64,000 nucleotides of DNA from Rhizobium bangladeshense (GTDB lineage Bacteria > Pseudomonadota > Alphaproteobacteria > Rhizobiales > Rhizobiaceae). The notes under the pieces are model-generated. The model was not told the DNA's origin. It did no database searches and was given only the letters and a program-made list of their open reading frames with translations. Positions 18,824 through 28,095 of this stretch are shown in pieces. Numbering within the stretch: the stretch's first letter is position 1; the number at the start of each line of letters is the position of its first letter. Both the position numbers and the translations under genes were made by a program. The stretch covers positions 124,001 to 188,000 of the forward strand of contig NZ_LYPL01000009.1 of assembly GCF_001662075.1 (NCBI RefSeq). The letters run 5' to 3'.

Positions 18824-19756
18824 ATGAGAGACACGATTTTTTGCGTATTCAGCGTCCTCACGACCCTGGCCCTCGCCATCGTCTCGTTGCGGTATGTCAC
18901 CGATTTTTATCTGCTTTCCCTCTTTTACAGCTTCCAGCTCCATCTGGCGGCGGCGGCTGCGCTCGCCTCCCTCGCGGCTTTGCTTGTCAAGCGCCATTGG
19001 TACGGCCTGCTGACACTCGGCGCATCACTGGCTCTTGCCGTCCACGGCATTGTGATGACCCGCGAATTTGCCCAGCCCGCCGTCGATAATAACCGCCCGG
19101 TTCTTTTCCGGCTGATGTCCTTCAATATCGAAAACGATAATTTCGCAAACGGTGCCGCGATTGCCGACATGGCGATTGCCTCGGGCGCCGACGTCGTCAA
19201 CATCCTCGAGGCCGAGCCGGTTCGGTCGGAACTGCCGCGGCTTCTGAAAACTTATCCTCATTATGTCGGCTGCGGCATCGGCATGCAGGAATGCGATACG
19301 CTGGTCCTGTCGAAGCGCCCACTCATCGAGCCGCGCATCCGCAGTCTCGGCCTGCTGTGGCGCAACCGGCTGACGATCTCGACGGTTGATTTCGACGGCC
19401 GCAAGGTCAACTTCCTGACCGCGCATCTGACCAAACCCTATTACGACGAGTTCTACGGTCTGGAGCTCGAGGACCTCGCCGCGATCGCCCCCACCCTGCC
19501 GGGACCTCTGGTGCTGGCCGGCGATTTCAACTCGTCCATCCTGACGCCGGGCGTACAGGACCTTCTGCGCAGAGAAGGCTTCGCCACCGTTTCGCGGGAA
19601 CCCGCAACCTGGCCAATCGCCGCCGGCGCCTTCGGCATTCCGATCGACCACGTCTTTGCGAGGGCGCCCCTGCGGCTGAAATCGGTCCGCCGCATCGCCG
19701 ACAGCTACGGATCAAACCATTTTGGCCTCATGGCGGAATTCGCCATCGCCCCCTGA
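18824..19756 (+). CDS. Membrane-anchored endonuclease/exonuclease/phosphatase (EEP) family protein
   Basis: 310 residues: about three membrane segments in the first 85 residues, then an EEP domain with MSFNIENDN, a Glu in VVNILEAE, LTAHLTKP, LAGDFNSS, IDHVFA and SNHFGLMAEF. The catalytic Asn, Asp and His pattern is intact. The active domain probably faces the periplasm. Substrate unknown (DNA, phosphoinositol-like or other phosphodiester). The 3' end overlaps the convergent ABC gene by 45 bases. Confidence 0.85.
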   Translation: MRDTIFCVFSVLTTLALAIVSLRYVTDFYLLSLFYSFQLHLAAAAALASLAALLVKRHWYGLLTLGASLALAVHGIVMTREFAQPAVDNNRPVLFRLMSFNIENDNFANGAAIADMAIASGADVVNILEAEPVRSELPRLLKTYPHYVGCGIGMQECDTLVLSKRPLIEPRIRSLGLLWRNRLTISTVDFDGRKVNFLTAHLTKPYYDEFYGLELEDLAAIAPTLPGPLVLAGDFNSSILTPGVQDLLRREGFATVSREPATWPIAAGAFGIPIDHVFARAPLRLKSVRRIADSYGSNHFGLMAEFAIAP

Positions 19757-21625
19757 GCCGAGATACTCGTCCGCCGCGAGGAAGCCGCCGGACTGGCGCG
19801 CCCAAAGTTCGGCATAGAGCCCGCCTTGGCGAAGCAGTTCGTCGTGGCTGCCCTCCTCGATGATCCGCCCGCGATCGACGACGATCAGCCGGTCGAGCGC
19901 AGCAATCGTCGACAGCCGGTGGGCGATCGCGAGCACGGTCTTGCCCTCCATGATCCGATGGAGATTGGACTGGATCGCTTCCTCCACTTCCGAATCGAGT
20001 GCCGACGTCGCTTCGTCGAGAACCAGGATCGGAGCGTCCTTCAGCATCACCCGGGCAATGGCAATGCGCTGCCGCTGACCGCCCGACAATTTGACGCCGC
20101 GCTCGCCGACATGTGCGTCGAAACCTCTGCGGCCCTGCTGATCCTGCAGGCGGGCGATGAAGTCGATGGCTTCGGCGCGCCGGGCCGCCTCGACCAGCCG
20201 CTCCTCGCCGGCATCCGGCCGGCCGAACAGGATATTGTCGCGCACCGAACGATGCAGCAGCGAAGTATCCTGGCTGACGACGCCGATCTGCATCCGGAGC
20301 GATTCCTGCGTCACGGCCGATATATCCTGGCAGTCGATGAGGATGCGACCCTCCTGGAGGTCGTAGAGGCGCAGCAGCAGGTTCATCAGCGTTGATTTTC
20401 CAGCGCCCGAACGGCCGACGATCCCGACCTTCTCGCCGGGACGGATAGTCAGAGAGAAATTGTCGACGACCAGCTCCTGCCCCTTGCCATAGCGGAAGGA
20501 GACATTCTCGAAGCGAATGCCGGGTTGCCGGATCACCAGGCTCTTCGCATCGGCGCGGTCGACGAGCCCGAGCGGCTGGGAGATCAACTCGGCGGCATTC
20601 TGGATGGTGCCGAGATTGCGCATGATGCCGTTGAACTGCGTCATCAGCCGTCCGAGCAGGAAATTCAGCCTCAGCACCAGTGCCAGCGAGAATGCCACAG
20701 CACCGGAGCTGACCAGGCCGCGCAGCCAGAGATCGACGCTCAAGCCTGCCATCGTCACGATCATCAGGCCGGAGAGCAGCGCCATGGAGGCCCTGACGCC
20801 GGTGATGAACCGCGTGAAGCGCAGCACCGTATCCTGATAGATATCGAAGCCCTGGCGCATGTAGCGGTCGCACTCTTCGTCGCGGGCAAACAGCTTCAGC
20901 GTCTGCATATTGCTGTAGGAATCGACCATCCGGCCGTTCAGCATCGACCCCGCTTCCGCCGTCTCGCGCGAATGATGGCGAATCCGCGGGACGAAGTGGC
21001 GGGCAAGCAGGCTGAAGGCGCCAAGCCAGAACAGCACGACGGCGGCAAGGGAAAAGTCCAACCGGGCGACCAGCACCAGCGTCGTGACCGCATATATTCC
21101 GACAAACCAGACGCTTTCCATCAGCGAGGTGACGAGATCGCCGGTTGCCTGGCCTGCCGACCAGACCTTGGTGACGATTCGCCCGGAAAAATCGCTCTGA
21201 AAGAACGACAAAGACTGCCGGGAGACATGGAGATAGGATTGCCAGCGTGCTAGATTGTAGAAGCCGGGCGTGATCACCTGCTGATCGACGAGGGCAATCA
21301 GAAAGGCGACGACGAAGCGTACGAGCCCGATGAGAGCGAGCATGCCGAACAGTTCGCCGCCGTGGGCCGCAAGAAGACCGCTCCAGCCGGCGCCGGGCGT
21401 AATGCTGGCGAGAATATCGACGAGGCGTCCGACGAACCAGAAAAGTGCGGCTTCGATTGCCGCCGATGCGCCGCCGAGTATGAGCATGGCGACGAACGGC
21501 ATCCTCGTCTGGCCGATATAGAACCAGATGAAGCCGAGCGTTGTCTGCGGCGGCTGGAGATTGGCGCGCGGGCGGAACGGATTGATCCAGGTCTCGAACA
21601 GGCGGAAGATGGGCCGCAGCAACAT
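19712..21625 (-). CDS. ABC exporter, fused membrane and ATPase domains (first paralogue)
   Basis: 637 residues, a half-transporter: six-helix domain in the N-terminal ~340 residues, then an ATPase with Walker A GRSGAGKST, signature LSGGQRQR, and Walker B followed by LDEATSALD. I chose the ATG at 21625; the 38-codon upstream extension does not look coding. Paralogous to the gene at 22096-23952. Type IV (MsbA/MDR-like) exporter of unknown substrate, inner membrane, acting as a dimer. Confidence 0.92.
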   Translation of the reverse strand: MLLRPIFRLFETWINPFRPRANLQPPQTTLGFIWFYIGQTRMPFVAMLILGGASAAIEAALFWFVGRLVDILASITPGAGWSGLLAAHGGELFGMLALIGLVRFVVAFLIALVDQQVITPGFYNLARWQSYLHVSRQSLSFFQSDFSGRIVTKVWSAGQATGDLVTSLMESVWFVGIYAVTTLVLVARLDFSLAAVVLFWLGAFSLLARHFVPRIRHHSRETAEAGSMLNGRMVDSYSNMQTLKLFARDEECDRYMRQGFDIYQDTVLRFTRFITGVRASMALLSGLMIVTMAGLSVDLWLRGLVSSGAVAFSLALVLRLNFLLGRLMTQFNGIMRNLGTIQNAAELISQPLGLVDRADAKSLVIRQPGIRFENVSFRYGKGQELVVDNFSLTIRPGEKVGIVGRSGAGKSTLMNLLLRLYDLQEGRILIDCQDISAVTQESLRMQIGVVSQDTSLLHRSVRDNILFGRPDAGEERLVEAARRAEAIDFIARLQDQQGRRGFDAHVGERGVKLSGGQRQRIAIARVMLKDAPILVLDEATSALDSEVEEAIQSNLHRIMEGKTVLAIAHRLSTIAALDRLIVVDRGRIIEEGSHDELLRQGGLYAELWARQSGGFLAADEYLGSGGDGEFRHEAKMV

Positions 21626-21786
21626 GGAAGCGATATAGGCGGATTGAGGGGAGCGGCAAAGGGAATGAAAAGAGGTCGCAATCTTATATTTTTGTAATGA
21701 TCGGTAACATCGGCGGCATCGCCATTGATTGCTCGCCAACCGGTCACAATCTGACGATAGGATCGCGCTTCAACGGAGGGAAGGCC

Positions 21787-22017
21787 ATGGAAATGAAAAT
21801 GCTCGATGCGCATATTCCTCTTCCGCTCGCAGCAAGGTTGGATGCCCTGGCCGCCGACCTGGCGCTGCCGCGCGATCTGATTGTCGCCGAAGCCATCACC
21901 GCCTGGCTCGACAGCGAGGAACGCCGCCGCATCACCACGCTCCGCACGCTCGCGGCCGCCAACACCATTGTTGTCGTCGAACACGACCGGGTGATCGACT
22001 GGGCTGACAGTCTTTGA
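21787..22017 (+). CDS. Ribbon-helix-helix (CopG/ParD-like) protein
   Basis: 76 residues. GGAGGGAAGG stands just before the ATG at 21787. The RHH pattern is a short beta strand (DAHIPLPLAARLDAL) followed by LALPRDLIVAEAITAWL. The C-terminus VEHDRVIDWADSL resembles the linker end of RHH antitoxins (consensus HxxVxxWxxSL). No toxin gene follows: the next feature is a terminator. It could be an orphan antitoxin or a simple repressor of the flanking ABC genes (inference). Confidence 0.75.
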   Translation: MEMKMLDAHIPLPLAARLDALAADLALPRDLIVAEAITAWLDSEERRRITTLRTLAAANTIVVVEHDRVIDWADSL

Positions 22018-22060
22018 AAGGATGGGGACTCCTTGTACCCCATTTCAGTTTAACAATTCA

Positions 22061-22093
22061 AAAGGCCCTCCCCGCTCTCGCAGGGAGGGCTTT
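22061..22093. terminator. Bidirectional terminator-like hairpin
   Basis: GCCCTCCC (22065-22072) pairs with GGGAGGGC (22083-22090), flanked by AAAG and CTTT. It lies between the RHH gene and the convergent ABC gene. Confidence 0.65.
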
Positions 22094-22095
22094 GA

Positions 22096-23952
22096 TCATT
22101 CCGCCGCCTCTTCCGCTTCCTCGGTGTGGTCGGAGAGGAAGCCGCCGGACTGGCGGTTCCAGAGGTCGGCGTAGACGCCGCCGCTCTCGATCAGTTCGCC
22201 GTGCGAGCCGGCCTCGATGATCCGGCCCTTGTCGAGCACGATCAGCCGATCCATCTCCGTCAGCGTCGACAGCCGGTGAGCGATCGCGATCACCGTCTTG
22301 CCCTCCATCAGGGCGAAGAGGTTTTCCTGGATCGCCGCCTCGACTTCTGAATCGAGCGCCGAGGTCGCCTCGTCGAGCACCAGGATCGGCGCGTCCTTCA
22401 GGAAGACACGGGCGATCGCGATGCGCTGCCGCTGGCCGCCGGACAGTTTGACGCCGCGTTCGCCGACCTGCGCGTCGAGCGCCTGGCGCCCCTGCATGTC
22501 GACGAGCCCCTCTATGAACTCCCAGGCATTGGCGCGTCTGGCCGCCTCGATCACCTCGGCATCGCTCGCCTCCGGCCGGCCATAAGCGATGTTGTCGCGG
22601 ATCGAGCGATGCAGCAGCGAGGTATCCTGCGTGACCACCCCGATCAGCGAACGCAGGCTTTCCTGCGAAACGCCTGATATATCCTGGCCGTCGATGGTGA
22701 TGCGACCGCCCTCCAGATCGTAGAAGCGCAGCAGCAGGTTCATCAGCGTCGTCTTGCCGGCGCCGGAACGCCCGACGAGACCGACCTTCTCGCCCGCCTT
22801 GATGTCGAGCGACAGATTGTCGATGACGCCCTTGCTCTTGCCGTAGTGGAAGCGGATGCGCTCATAGTGGATCGCGCCCTTCTTCGCCGTCATCGAAGGC
22901 GCGCCCGGCTTGTCGACGATGTCGTGCTGTTTGCTCATCATCTCCATGCCGTCATAGACCGTGCCGATATTCTCGAACAGCGCCGAGACTTCCCACATGA
23001 TCCATTGCGACATGCCGTTGACACGCATGGCAAGACCGATGGCGATCGCAATCGCGCCGACCGAGATCGCCCCGTTCAGCCAGAACCAGATCGACATGCC
23101 CGAGACGACGAACAGCGCAACGCAGTTGTTCAGGTAGACGCTGATGTGGAAGAGCGTCACCTTGCGCATCTGCCTGTGCACCGTCTGCAGGAACTCGTCC
23201 ATGCCCTCCTTGGCATAGATTTCCTCGCGGCCGGCATGCGAAAACAGCTTGACGGTGGCGATATTCGTGTAGCTGTCGACCACGCGACCGGTCATCATCG
23301 AGCGTGCATCCGCCTGCTGCGCCGCGATCTTGCGAAGCTGCGGCACGAAATAGGAGACGATGCTGATATAGACGGCGAGCCAGACGAGGATCGGGATCAT
23401 CAGCCGCCAGTCGGCGGCCGCAATCACGATGATCATCGTCAGGAAATAGCTGACGACGTAGACGAAGACGTCGAGAATCTTCATCACCGTTTCGCGCACG
23501 GCAAGCGAGGTCTGCATCACCTTTGTCGCGACACGCCCGGCAAACTCGTTGGCGAAGAACGTCATGCTGTGGCGCAGCAGGAAGCGGTGCATCTGCCAGC
23601 GGGCGCTCATCGGATAGTTGCCGAGCAACATCTGGTGCATAATGAGGGAGTCCAGGCCGGCCGCCAGCGGCAAGCCGACCAGCACCAGCACCGCCATCCA
23701 GAACAGCTTGTGGCCCTCCGTCTGCAGGAAGGTGGCGCGGTCGGCATTGGTCAGCCAGTCGACGATGTCACCGAGAAACTGGAAGAGCGCCACTTCGCCG
23801 ACGGCGATCGACGCCGTCAGCAATGCCATCAGGCCGAGCCAGGGTGCCGCCGGCTTGCTGTAGTGCCAGCAAAAGGCAAAAAGACCTTTGGGTGGAGCGA
23901 CAGGCTCCTCGCTCGGAAAGGGATTGAGTCGCTGTTCGAACCAGCCAAACAT
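22096..23952 (-). CDS. ABC exporter, fused membrane and ATPase domains (second paralogue)
   Basis: 618 residues, same architecture as the gene at 19712: membrane domain first, then Walker A GRSGAGKTT, LSGGQRQR and LDEATSALD. The ATG at 23952 is chosen because GGAG lies exactly 7 bases upstream; an in-frame ATG at 23970 has no good site. The two paralogues are separated by only the RHH gene, so they could work as a heterodimer, though the terminator and gap argue for separate transcripts. Substrate unknown. Confidence 0.92.
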   Translation of the reverse strand: MFGWFEQRLNPFPSEEPVAPPKGLFAFCWHYSKPAAPWLGLMALLTASIAVGEVALFQFLGDIVDWLTNADRATFLQTEGHKLFWMAVLVLVGLPLAAGLDSLIMHQMLLGNYPMSARWQMHRFLLRHSMTFFANEFAGRVATKVMQTSLAVRETVMKILDVFVYVVSYFLTMIIVIAAADWRLMIPILVWLAVYISIVSYFVPQLRKIAAQQADARSMMTGRVVDSYTNIATVKLFSHAGREEIYAKEGMDEFLQTVHRQMRKVTLFHISVYLNNCVALFVVSGMSIWFWLNGAISVGAIAIAIGLAMRVNGMSQWIMWEVSALFENIGTVYDGMEMMSKQHDIVDKPGAPSMTAKKGAIHYERIRFHYGKSKGVIDNLSLDIKAGEKVGLVGRSGAGKTTLMNLLLRFYDLEGGRITIDGQDISGVSQESLRSLIGVVTQDTSLLHRSIRDNIAYGRPEASDAEVIEAARRANAWEFIEGLVDMQGRQALDAQVGERGVKLSGGQRQRIAIARVFLKDAPILVLDEATSALDSEVEAAIQENLFALMEGKTVIAIAHRLSTLTEMDRLIVLDKGRIIEAGSHGELIESGGVYADLWNRQSGGFLSDHTEEAEEAAE

Positions 23953-24101
23953 GAAATTGCTCCGAAACATCAGCGTCTCGGCTCCCGGCTTCGCCCAACC
24001 TGAGCGCACTGCAAGCACATATGGGAACCGAAAGTTCAAGGGGCGAGGCTGAAACAGCCGCACAATGGATCAAAAGGGGGGATTTCAGGAAGAAATGCGC
24101 G

Positions 24102-24167
24102 CTAGCGGCGCCATGTCGCCTTGATCGGCATCACGACGGGAAAGCGCATAATGAGCAAAATATTCAT
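24102..24167 (-). CDS. Candidate 21-residue peptide upstream of the ABC exporter
   Basis: A 22-codon frame starting MNILLIMRFP and ending KATWRR, with AGGGAGGG five bases before its ATG, a stronger ribosome binding site than most genes here have. It is hydrophobic then basic. It ends 149 bases before the exporter start, on the same strand. It may be a regulatory leader peptide or a small membrane peptide. A longer in-frame ATG (24203) exists without a site. Confidence 0.4.
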   Translation of the reverse strand: MNILLIMRFPVVMPIKATWRR

Positions 24168-24335
24168 GTCGGCCCTCCCTGCTGGCGATTGAAGATCGTG
24201 CATGGATAACGCGAAAATCGCGAAATTTCCAGCCCTATAACGGCGTAAATTGAACGTTGCTGGGCCGAGATGCGCCCGTTGCGGCAAAATGCCGGTTGCT
24301 TTAGGTGTCTCGCATCCCGACGAGACAAACGGCGC
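24168..24335. other. Gap between the ABC leader region and trmL
   Basis: Divergent promoter region. Apart from the peptide candidate at 24102-24167 (and its 33-codon extension) I see no coding sequence or clear motif. Confidence 0.35.
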
Positions 24336-24800
24336 ATGATGACCGACCTCAGACTGGCACTCTACCAGCCGGATATTCCCGGCAATACCGGCACGATCCT
24401 GCGTCTTGCCGCCTGCCTCGGCTTCGCGGTCGATCTGATAGAACCCGCCGGCTTCGTCGTTTCCGATCGCAACCTGAAAAGATCGGGAATGGATTATATC
24501 GCCGCCGCCGCGCTGACCCGCCATGTCAGTTGGGATCGCTTCGAAGCGTGGCGCGCCACGACCGGCCGCCGCCTGATCCTCGCTTCAACCAAGGCGGCGG
24601 ATCGCTACACCGACTTCACCTTCCGTTCAGACGATATTCTGCTTCTCGGCCGGGAAAGCGCCGGCGTCCCGGACCATGTGCATGAGAGGGCCGATGCCCG
24701 TATCCTGATCCCGATGGTCGACGGCCAGCGCTCGATCAACGTTGCCGTCTCGGCTGCGATGATCGTCGGCGAAGCGATGCGCCAGACCGTCTGGACTTGA
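24336..24800 (+). CDS. trmL: tRNA (cytidine/uridine-2'-O-)-methyltransferase, SPOUT class
   Basis: 154 residues, normal for TrmL/YibK. Methylates the ribose at position 34 of tRNA-Leu isoacceptors using SAM. Knot-forming motifs: YQPDIPGNTGTILRLA, LLLGRESAGVPDHVHE and IPMVDGQRSINVAVSAA. I chose the ATG at 24336 (a second ATG follows immediately); the longer frame has an Arg/Cys-rich N-terminus foreign to the family. Confidence 0.95.
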   Translation: MMTDLRLALYQPDIPGNTGTILRLAACLGFAVDLIEPAGFVVSDRNLKRSGMDYIAAAALTRHVSWDRFEAWRATTGRRLILASTKAADRYTDFTFRSDDILLLGRESAGVPDHVHERADARILIPMVDGQRSINVAVSAAMIVGEAMRQTVWT

Positions 24801-24995
24801 GCGACAGCGGCCTTCGCAGAATGGCCGAAGCCCGGAATCTGTCGGAAATTGACATTGCCAATCCGCGAGATCGGACTATATTTATTAGCCGGGCAATCAA
24901 AAATATCGCATGACGGCCGCGATTTCAATAGCTTGGAGAGGCATCACTCTGGCCTGGGTCTCGCCAACAGATGAAGGAAGAATAAAAACAAGAAA

Positions 24996-26642
24996 ATGGA
25001 TTCCACGGTCATCATGATCAACCTGTTCGGCGCCGTCGCATTGCTGCTGTTCGGCCTCGCGCAGGTCAAGGACGGCGTATCCAGAGCCTTCGGCGCCCGG
25101 CTCAGAACAGGACTTGCGACCGGCACGCGCGGCGGCTTTCGGTCCTTCATGTCAGGCCTGGTCGCAACCGTCGCTCTGCAGAGCTCCACGGCAACGGCGT
25201 TGATGACCGCCTCCTTCGTCGAGCGTGATCTGATCAGGCCGCGCATGGCGCAGATCGTCCTGCTCGGCGCCAATGTCGGCACCGCCATCACTGCCTGGAT
25301 CGTCGCCACGGGGATTGAATGGCTCTCCCCGCTTCTAATCCTGACCGGTATTGCGCTCTACCGCGGCCGTTCTAGCGCCCGCCAGGGCGGTGGCGCAGCG
25401 CTGATCGGCATTGGGCTGATGCTGCTGTCCCTGCATCTCCTCGGCCTTGCAACGGAACCGATGCGGACCTCACCCGCTCTTGCCGCATTCATCGGCCTGC
25501 TGAACGGCGCCCTGCCCGTAGCGCTGCTGTTTTCGGCGGCCCTTGCCTTCCTTTCCTCGTCAAGCCTGGCCGTTGTGGTACTCATCCTGTCGCTCGCCTC
25601 GGCCGGGCTTATTTCTGCAGAACTCGTCATCGTGCTGGTGCTCGGCGCCAATCTCGGCGGCGCAATCCCGCCTGTCGTAGCGACATTGGGCGGCCCGGCT
25701 TCAGCCCGGCGTGTTACACTTGGCAATCTGACCGTCCGCACGCTCGGCTGCCTGATCGCCTTGCCACTGGCGGGCTATGGCGCCGACCTCATCCAGATGT
25801 TGCCGTTCGGACCGGCCAAGCTGCCAGTCGACGCACATCTGGCCTTCAATCTTCTGCTGGCCGCGCTGGCCTGGCCTTTCTCCCGGCCGCTCGCCACCCT
25901 GATGGCCCGGCTGGTGCCGGATCAGCCGGAACCCGATAGCGCCCCGAAATATCTGGACGCGCAGGAACTTTCCACGCCCATCATCGCCCTTGCCAGCGCC
26001 ACCCGTGAGGTGTTGGGGATCGGCGACCTTATCGAGCGCATGCTCATCCGAGTGTCGGAAGCCCTGGAGCACAACGATGCCTCAAAGCTCGCCGAAATCG
26101 CCGCCATCGAGGAGCGCGTCGACCGACTTCAGCAGGCGGTGAAGGTTTATCTCTCCAAGCTCGGCCGCGATGGCCTTAGCGACGAAAACGCCCGGCGCTC
26201 GATCGTCGTCATCGATTATGCGATCAATCTCGAACACATGGGCGACATCATCGAGAAGGGCCTTGCGGAACAGGTGGCGAAGAAGATTTCGCTCGGCCTG
26301 AAATTTTCCGAGGACGGCCATCAGGAACTAAGGAAGCTGTTCGATCTGACGATCGACAATCTGCGCGTCGCCCAGACCATCTTCGTCACCCGCGATTTCA
26401 ATCTCGCGCGCCGGATGATGGAGACGAAGGTCGAGGTGCGCCGGATGGAGAAGCAGTCGGCCGAACATCATCTCGAACGCCTGCGCGACGGCCGTGCCGA
26501 CAGTCTGCAGACGAGCTCGCTGCATCTCGACATGCTGCGCGACTTGAAGCGGATCAACGCCCATATCGTCTCGGTAGCGCATCCGATCATGGATGAAAGC
26601 GGATTGCTGATCGAAAGCCGTGTGCGGCCGGCGGCGGAGTGA
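24996..26642 (+). CDS. Na/Pi cotransporter family protein with C-terminal PhoU-like domain
   Basis: 548 residues. Membrane part about 1-310 with the inverted-repeat motifs of NptA/YjbB transporters: QSSTATALM, GANVGTAITAW, and in the second half SSSSLAVVV and GANLGGAI. The C-terminal ~220 residues are helical, PhoU-like (IEERVDRLQQAV, INLEHMGDIIEKG). Probably exports or imports phosphate with sodium at the inner membrane. Single gene with its own start 36 bases into an AT-rich stretch. Confidence 0.88.
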   Translation: MDSTVIMINLFGAVALLLFGLAQVKDGVSRAFGARLRTGLATGTRGGFRSFMSGLVATVALQSSTATALMTASFVERDLIRPRMAQIVLLGANVGTAITAWIVATGIEWLSPLLILTGIALYRGRSSARQGGGAALIGIGLMLLSLHLLGLATEPMRTSPALAAFIGLLNGALPVALLFSAALAFLSSSSLAVVVLILSLASAGLISAELVIVLVLGANLGGAIPPVVATLGGPASARRVTLGNLTVRTLGCLIALPLAGYGADLIQMLPFGPAKLPVDAHLAFNLLLAALAWPFSRPLATLMARLVPDQPEPDSAPKYLDAQELSTPIIALASATREVLGIGDLIERMLIRVSEALEHNDASKLAEIAAIEERVDRLQQAVKVYLSKLGRDGLSDENARRSIVVIDYAINLEHMGDIIEKGLAEQVAKKISLGLKFSEDGHQELRKLFDLTIDNLRVAQTIFVTRDFNLARRMMETKVEVRRMEKQSAEHHLERLRDGRADSLQTSSLHLDMLRDLKRINAHIVSVAHPIMDESGLLIESRVRPAAE

Positions 26643-26645
26643 GGG

Positions 26646-26906
26646 TCAATCGGCCGAAGGCAAGCGGCGCATGGTGAATTCGATCCGGTCGCCGTCGAGC
26701 TGACGCCAGCTCTCCACCTCGGTCCAGTAGGCCGCTTTCGGATATTCGTCGAACCATTCGCGCGCCTTGGCGCGTGCGTCGATCAAGCCGAGGCAATATG
26801 TCTGACGCACGAAATGGTCTCTCTTGGCGATCGGATTTTCCGCCCGGTGTTTCGCCATTCTGCGCTTCAGACCGTCAAAGGACGGAGGTCCTGGAATTTT
26901 TGCCAT
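26646..26906 (-). CDS. Small conserved hypothetical protein
   Basis: 86 residues from the ATG at 26906, preceded by GAGGTAGG. Basic N-terminus (MAKIPGPPSFDGLKRRMAKH), then RDHFVRQTYCLGLIDARAKAREWF. No known motif. The 41-codon upstream extension is out of character. Converges with the transporter gene, with 3 bases between stops. Confidence 0.65.
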   Translation of the reverse strand: MAKIPGPPSFDGLKRRMAKHRAENPIAKRDHFVRQTYCLGLIDARAKAREWFDEYPKAAYWTEVESWRQLDGDRIEFTMRRLPSAD

Positions 26907-27080
26907 CAAACCTACCTCTTCGGAAAAGGTAGTATCGAAATACTTGATTTGCGAGTCGAATCCTCGCTCCCCGTGTCCGCGCCGGCCGGCTTGGCGAGAT
27001 GCGGTGCCACCTGCTAAACCGAGGTGCAATCAAGAATGAGCGAGTCGTTTCCTAGCGGAGGCCGACCGCTGGAGGCGCAA

Positions 27081-27992
27081 ATGGAAAGACCGGAACTGCC
27101 GATCGGCTTGCCTGACGATATCGAGGAAAAGAAGGGGGCCGCCCGCAAGTGGTTCGAAGGGCTGCGCGATACCATCTGCGCCTCCTTCGAGGCGCTTGAA
27201 GACGAGTTGGAAGGCCCGCTCTCCGATCAGGAGCCCGGCCGCTTCGTCGCCAAGGATTGGTCGCGCGAAAACGGCGCCGGCGGCGGTGGCCGGATGTCGA
27301 TGATGGAAGGCCGTGTCTTCGAGAAGGTCGGCGTGCATACCTCCACGGTCTACGGCGAATTCTCCCCGGAATTCCGGGCACAGATACCCGGCGCCAAGGA
27401 CGATCCGCGGTTCTGGGCCTCCGGCATCTCGCTGATCGCCCATCCCGTCAATCCCAACGTTCCGGCGGTGCATATGAACACCCGCATGGTGGTCACCACC
27501 AGCCGCTGGTTCGGCGGCGGCGCCGACCTGACGCCGGTGCTGTCGCGCCGCCGCACCCAGGAGGACGAGGACAGCCAGCTGTTCCACAAGGCCATGGAGA
27601 TCGCTTGCCGCAATCATGCCGTAGCCGACTACGATGCCTACAAGGCCTGGTGCGACGACTATTTCTTTCTGAAGCATCGCAACGAGCCGCGCGGCATCGG
27701 CGGCATCTTCTACGACTGGCTGCATTCGAGCGAGGAGGCCGGCGGCTGGGACGCCGATTTCGCCTTCACCCGCGATGTCGGCCGAGCCTTCGCCATGGTC
27801 TATCCGAAGATCGTCCGTTCCAACTTCAACAAGCCGTGGACGGAAGCAGATCGTGATGAACAATTGATCCGCCGCGGCCGATACGTCGAATTCAATCTGC
27901 TGTATGATCGCGGCACGATCTTCGGCCTGAAAACCGGCGGCAACGTCGAATCCATTCTCTCCTCGCTGCCGCCCGTCGTACGCTGGCCGTGA
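27081..27992 (+). CDS. hemF: Oxygen-dependent coproporphyrinogen III oxidase
   Basis: 303 residues. Converts coproporphyrinogen III to protoporphyrinogen IX using O2. GGAGG lies 5 bases before the ATG at 27081, which decides the start over upstream in-frame ATGs. Signatures: GGGGRMSMMEGRVFEK, HMNTRMVVTTSRWFGGGADLTP, YVEFNLLYDRGTIFGLKTGG. No FNR-type box was seen upstream. Soluble cytosolic homodimer in the family. Confidence 0.97.
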   Translation: MERPELPIGLPDDIEEKKGAARKWFEGLRDTICASFEALEDELEGPLSDQEPGRFVAKDWSRENGAGGGGRMSMMEGRVFEKVGVHTSTVYGEFSPEFRAQIPGAKDDPRFWASGISLIAHPVNPNVPAVHMNTRMVVTTSRWFGGGADLTPVLSRRRTQEDEDSQLFHKAMEIACRNHAVADYDAYKAWCDDYFFLKHRNEPRGIGGIFYDWLHSSEEAGGWDADFAFTRDVGRAFAMVYPKIVRSNFNKPWTEADRDEQLIRRGRYVEFNLLYDRGTIFGLKTGGNVESILSSLPPVVRWP

Positions 27993-28095
27993 GACTGTGA
28001 GATCTCATCGATAAATTCGAGCCGAGGGTCCTTCATAAAAATGCAGTGAGTCCTAACTTTATATGTACGTGCGTAACAATCGGAGGAGGATTGTC

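Noticed and set aside
21787..22060. Toxin-antitoxin module at the RHH gene
   Set aside because: No toxin-like frame follows; a terminator comes directly after the gene.
24102..24524. A 140-codon minus-strand frame ending with the small peptide
   Set aside because: Its upstream part is antisense to trmL; only the last 21 codons have their own strong ribosome binding site.
27007..27080. FNR-type box upstream of hemF
   Set aside because: No TTGAT-N4-ATCAA sequence; the nearest candidate (around 26942) has only one half.
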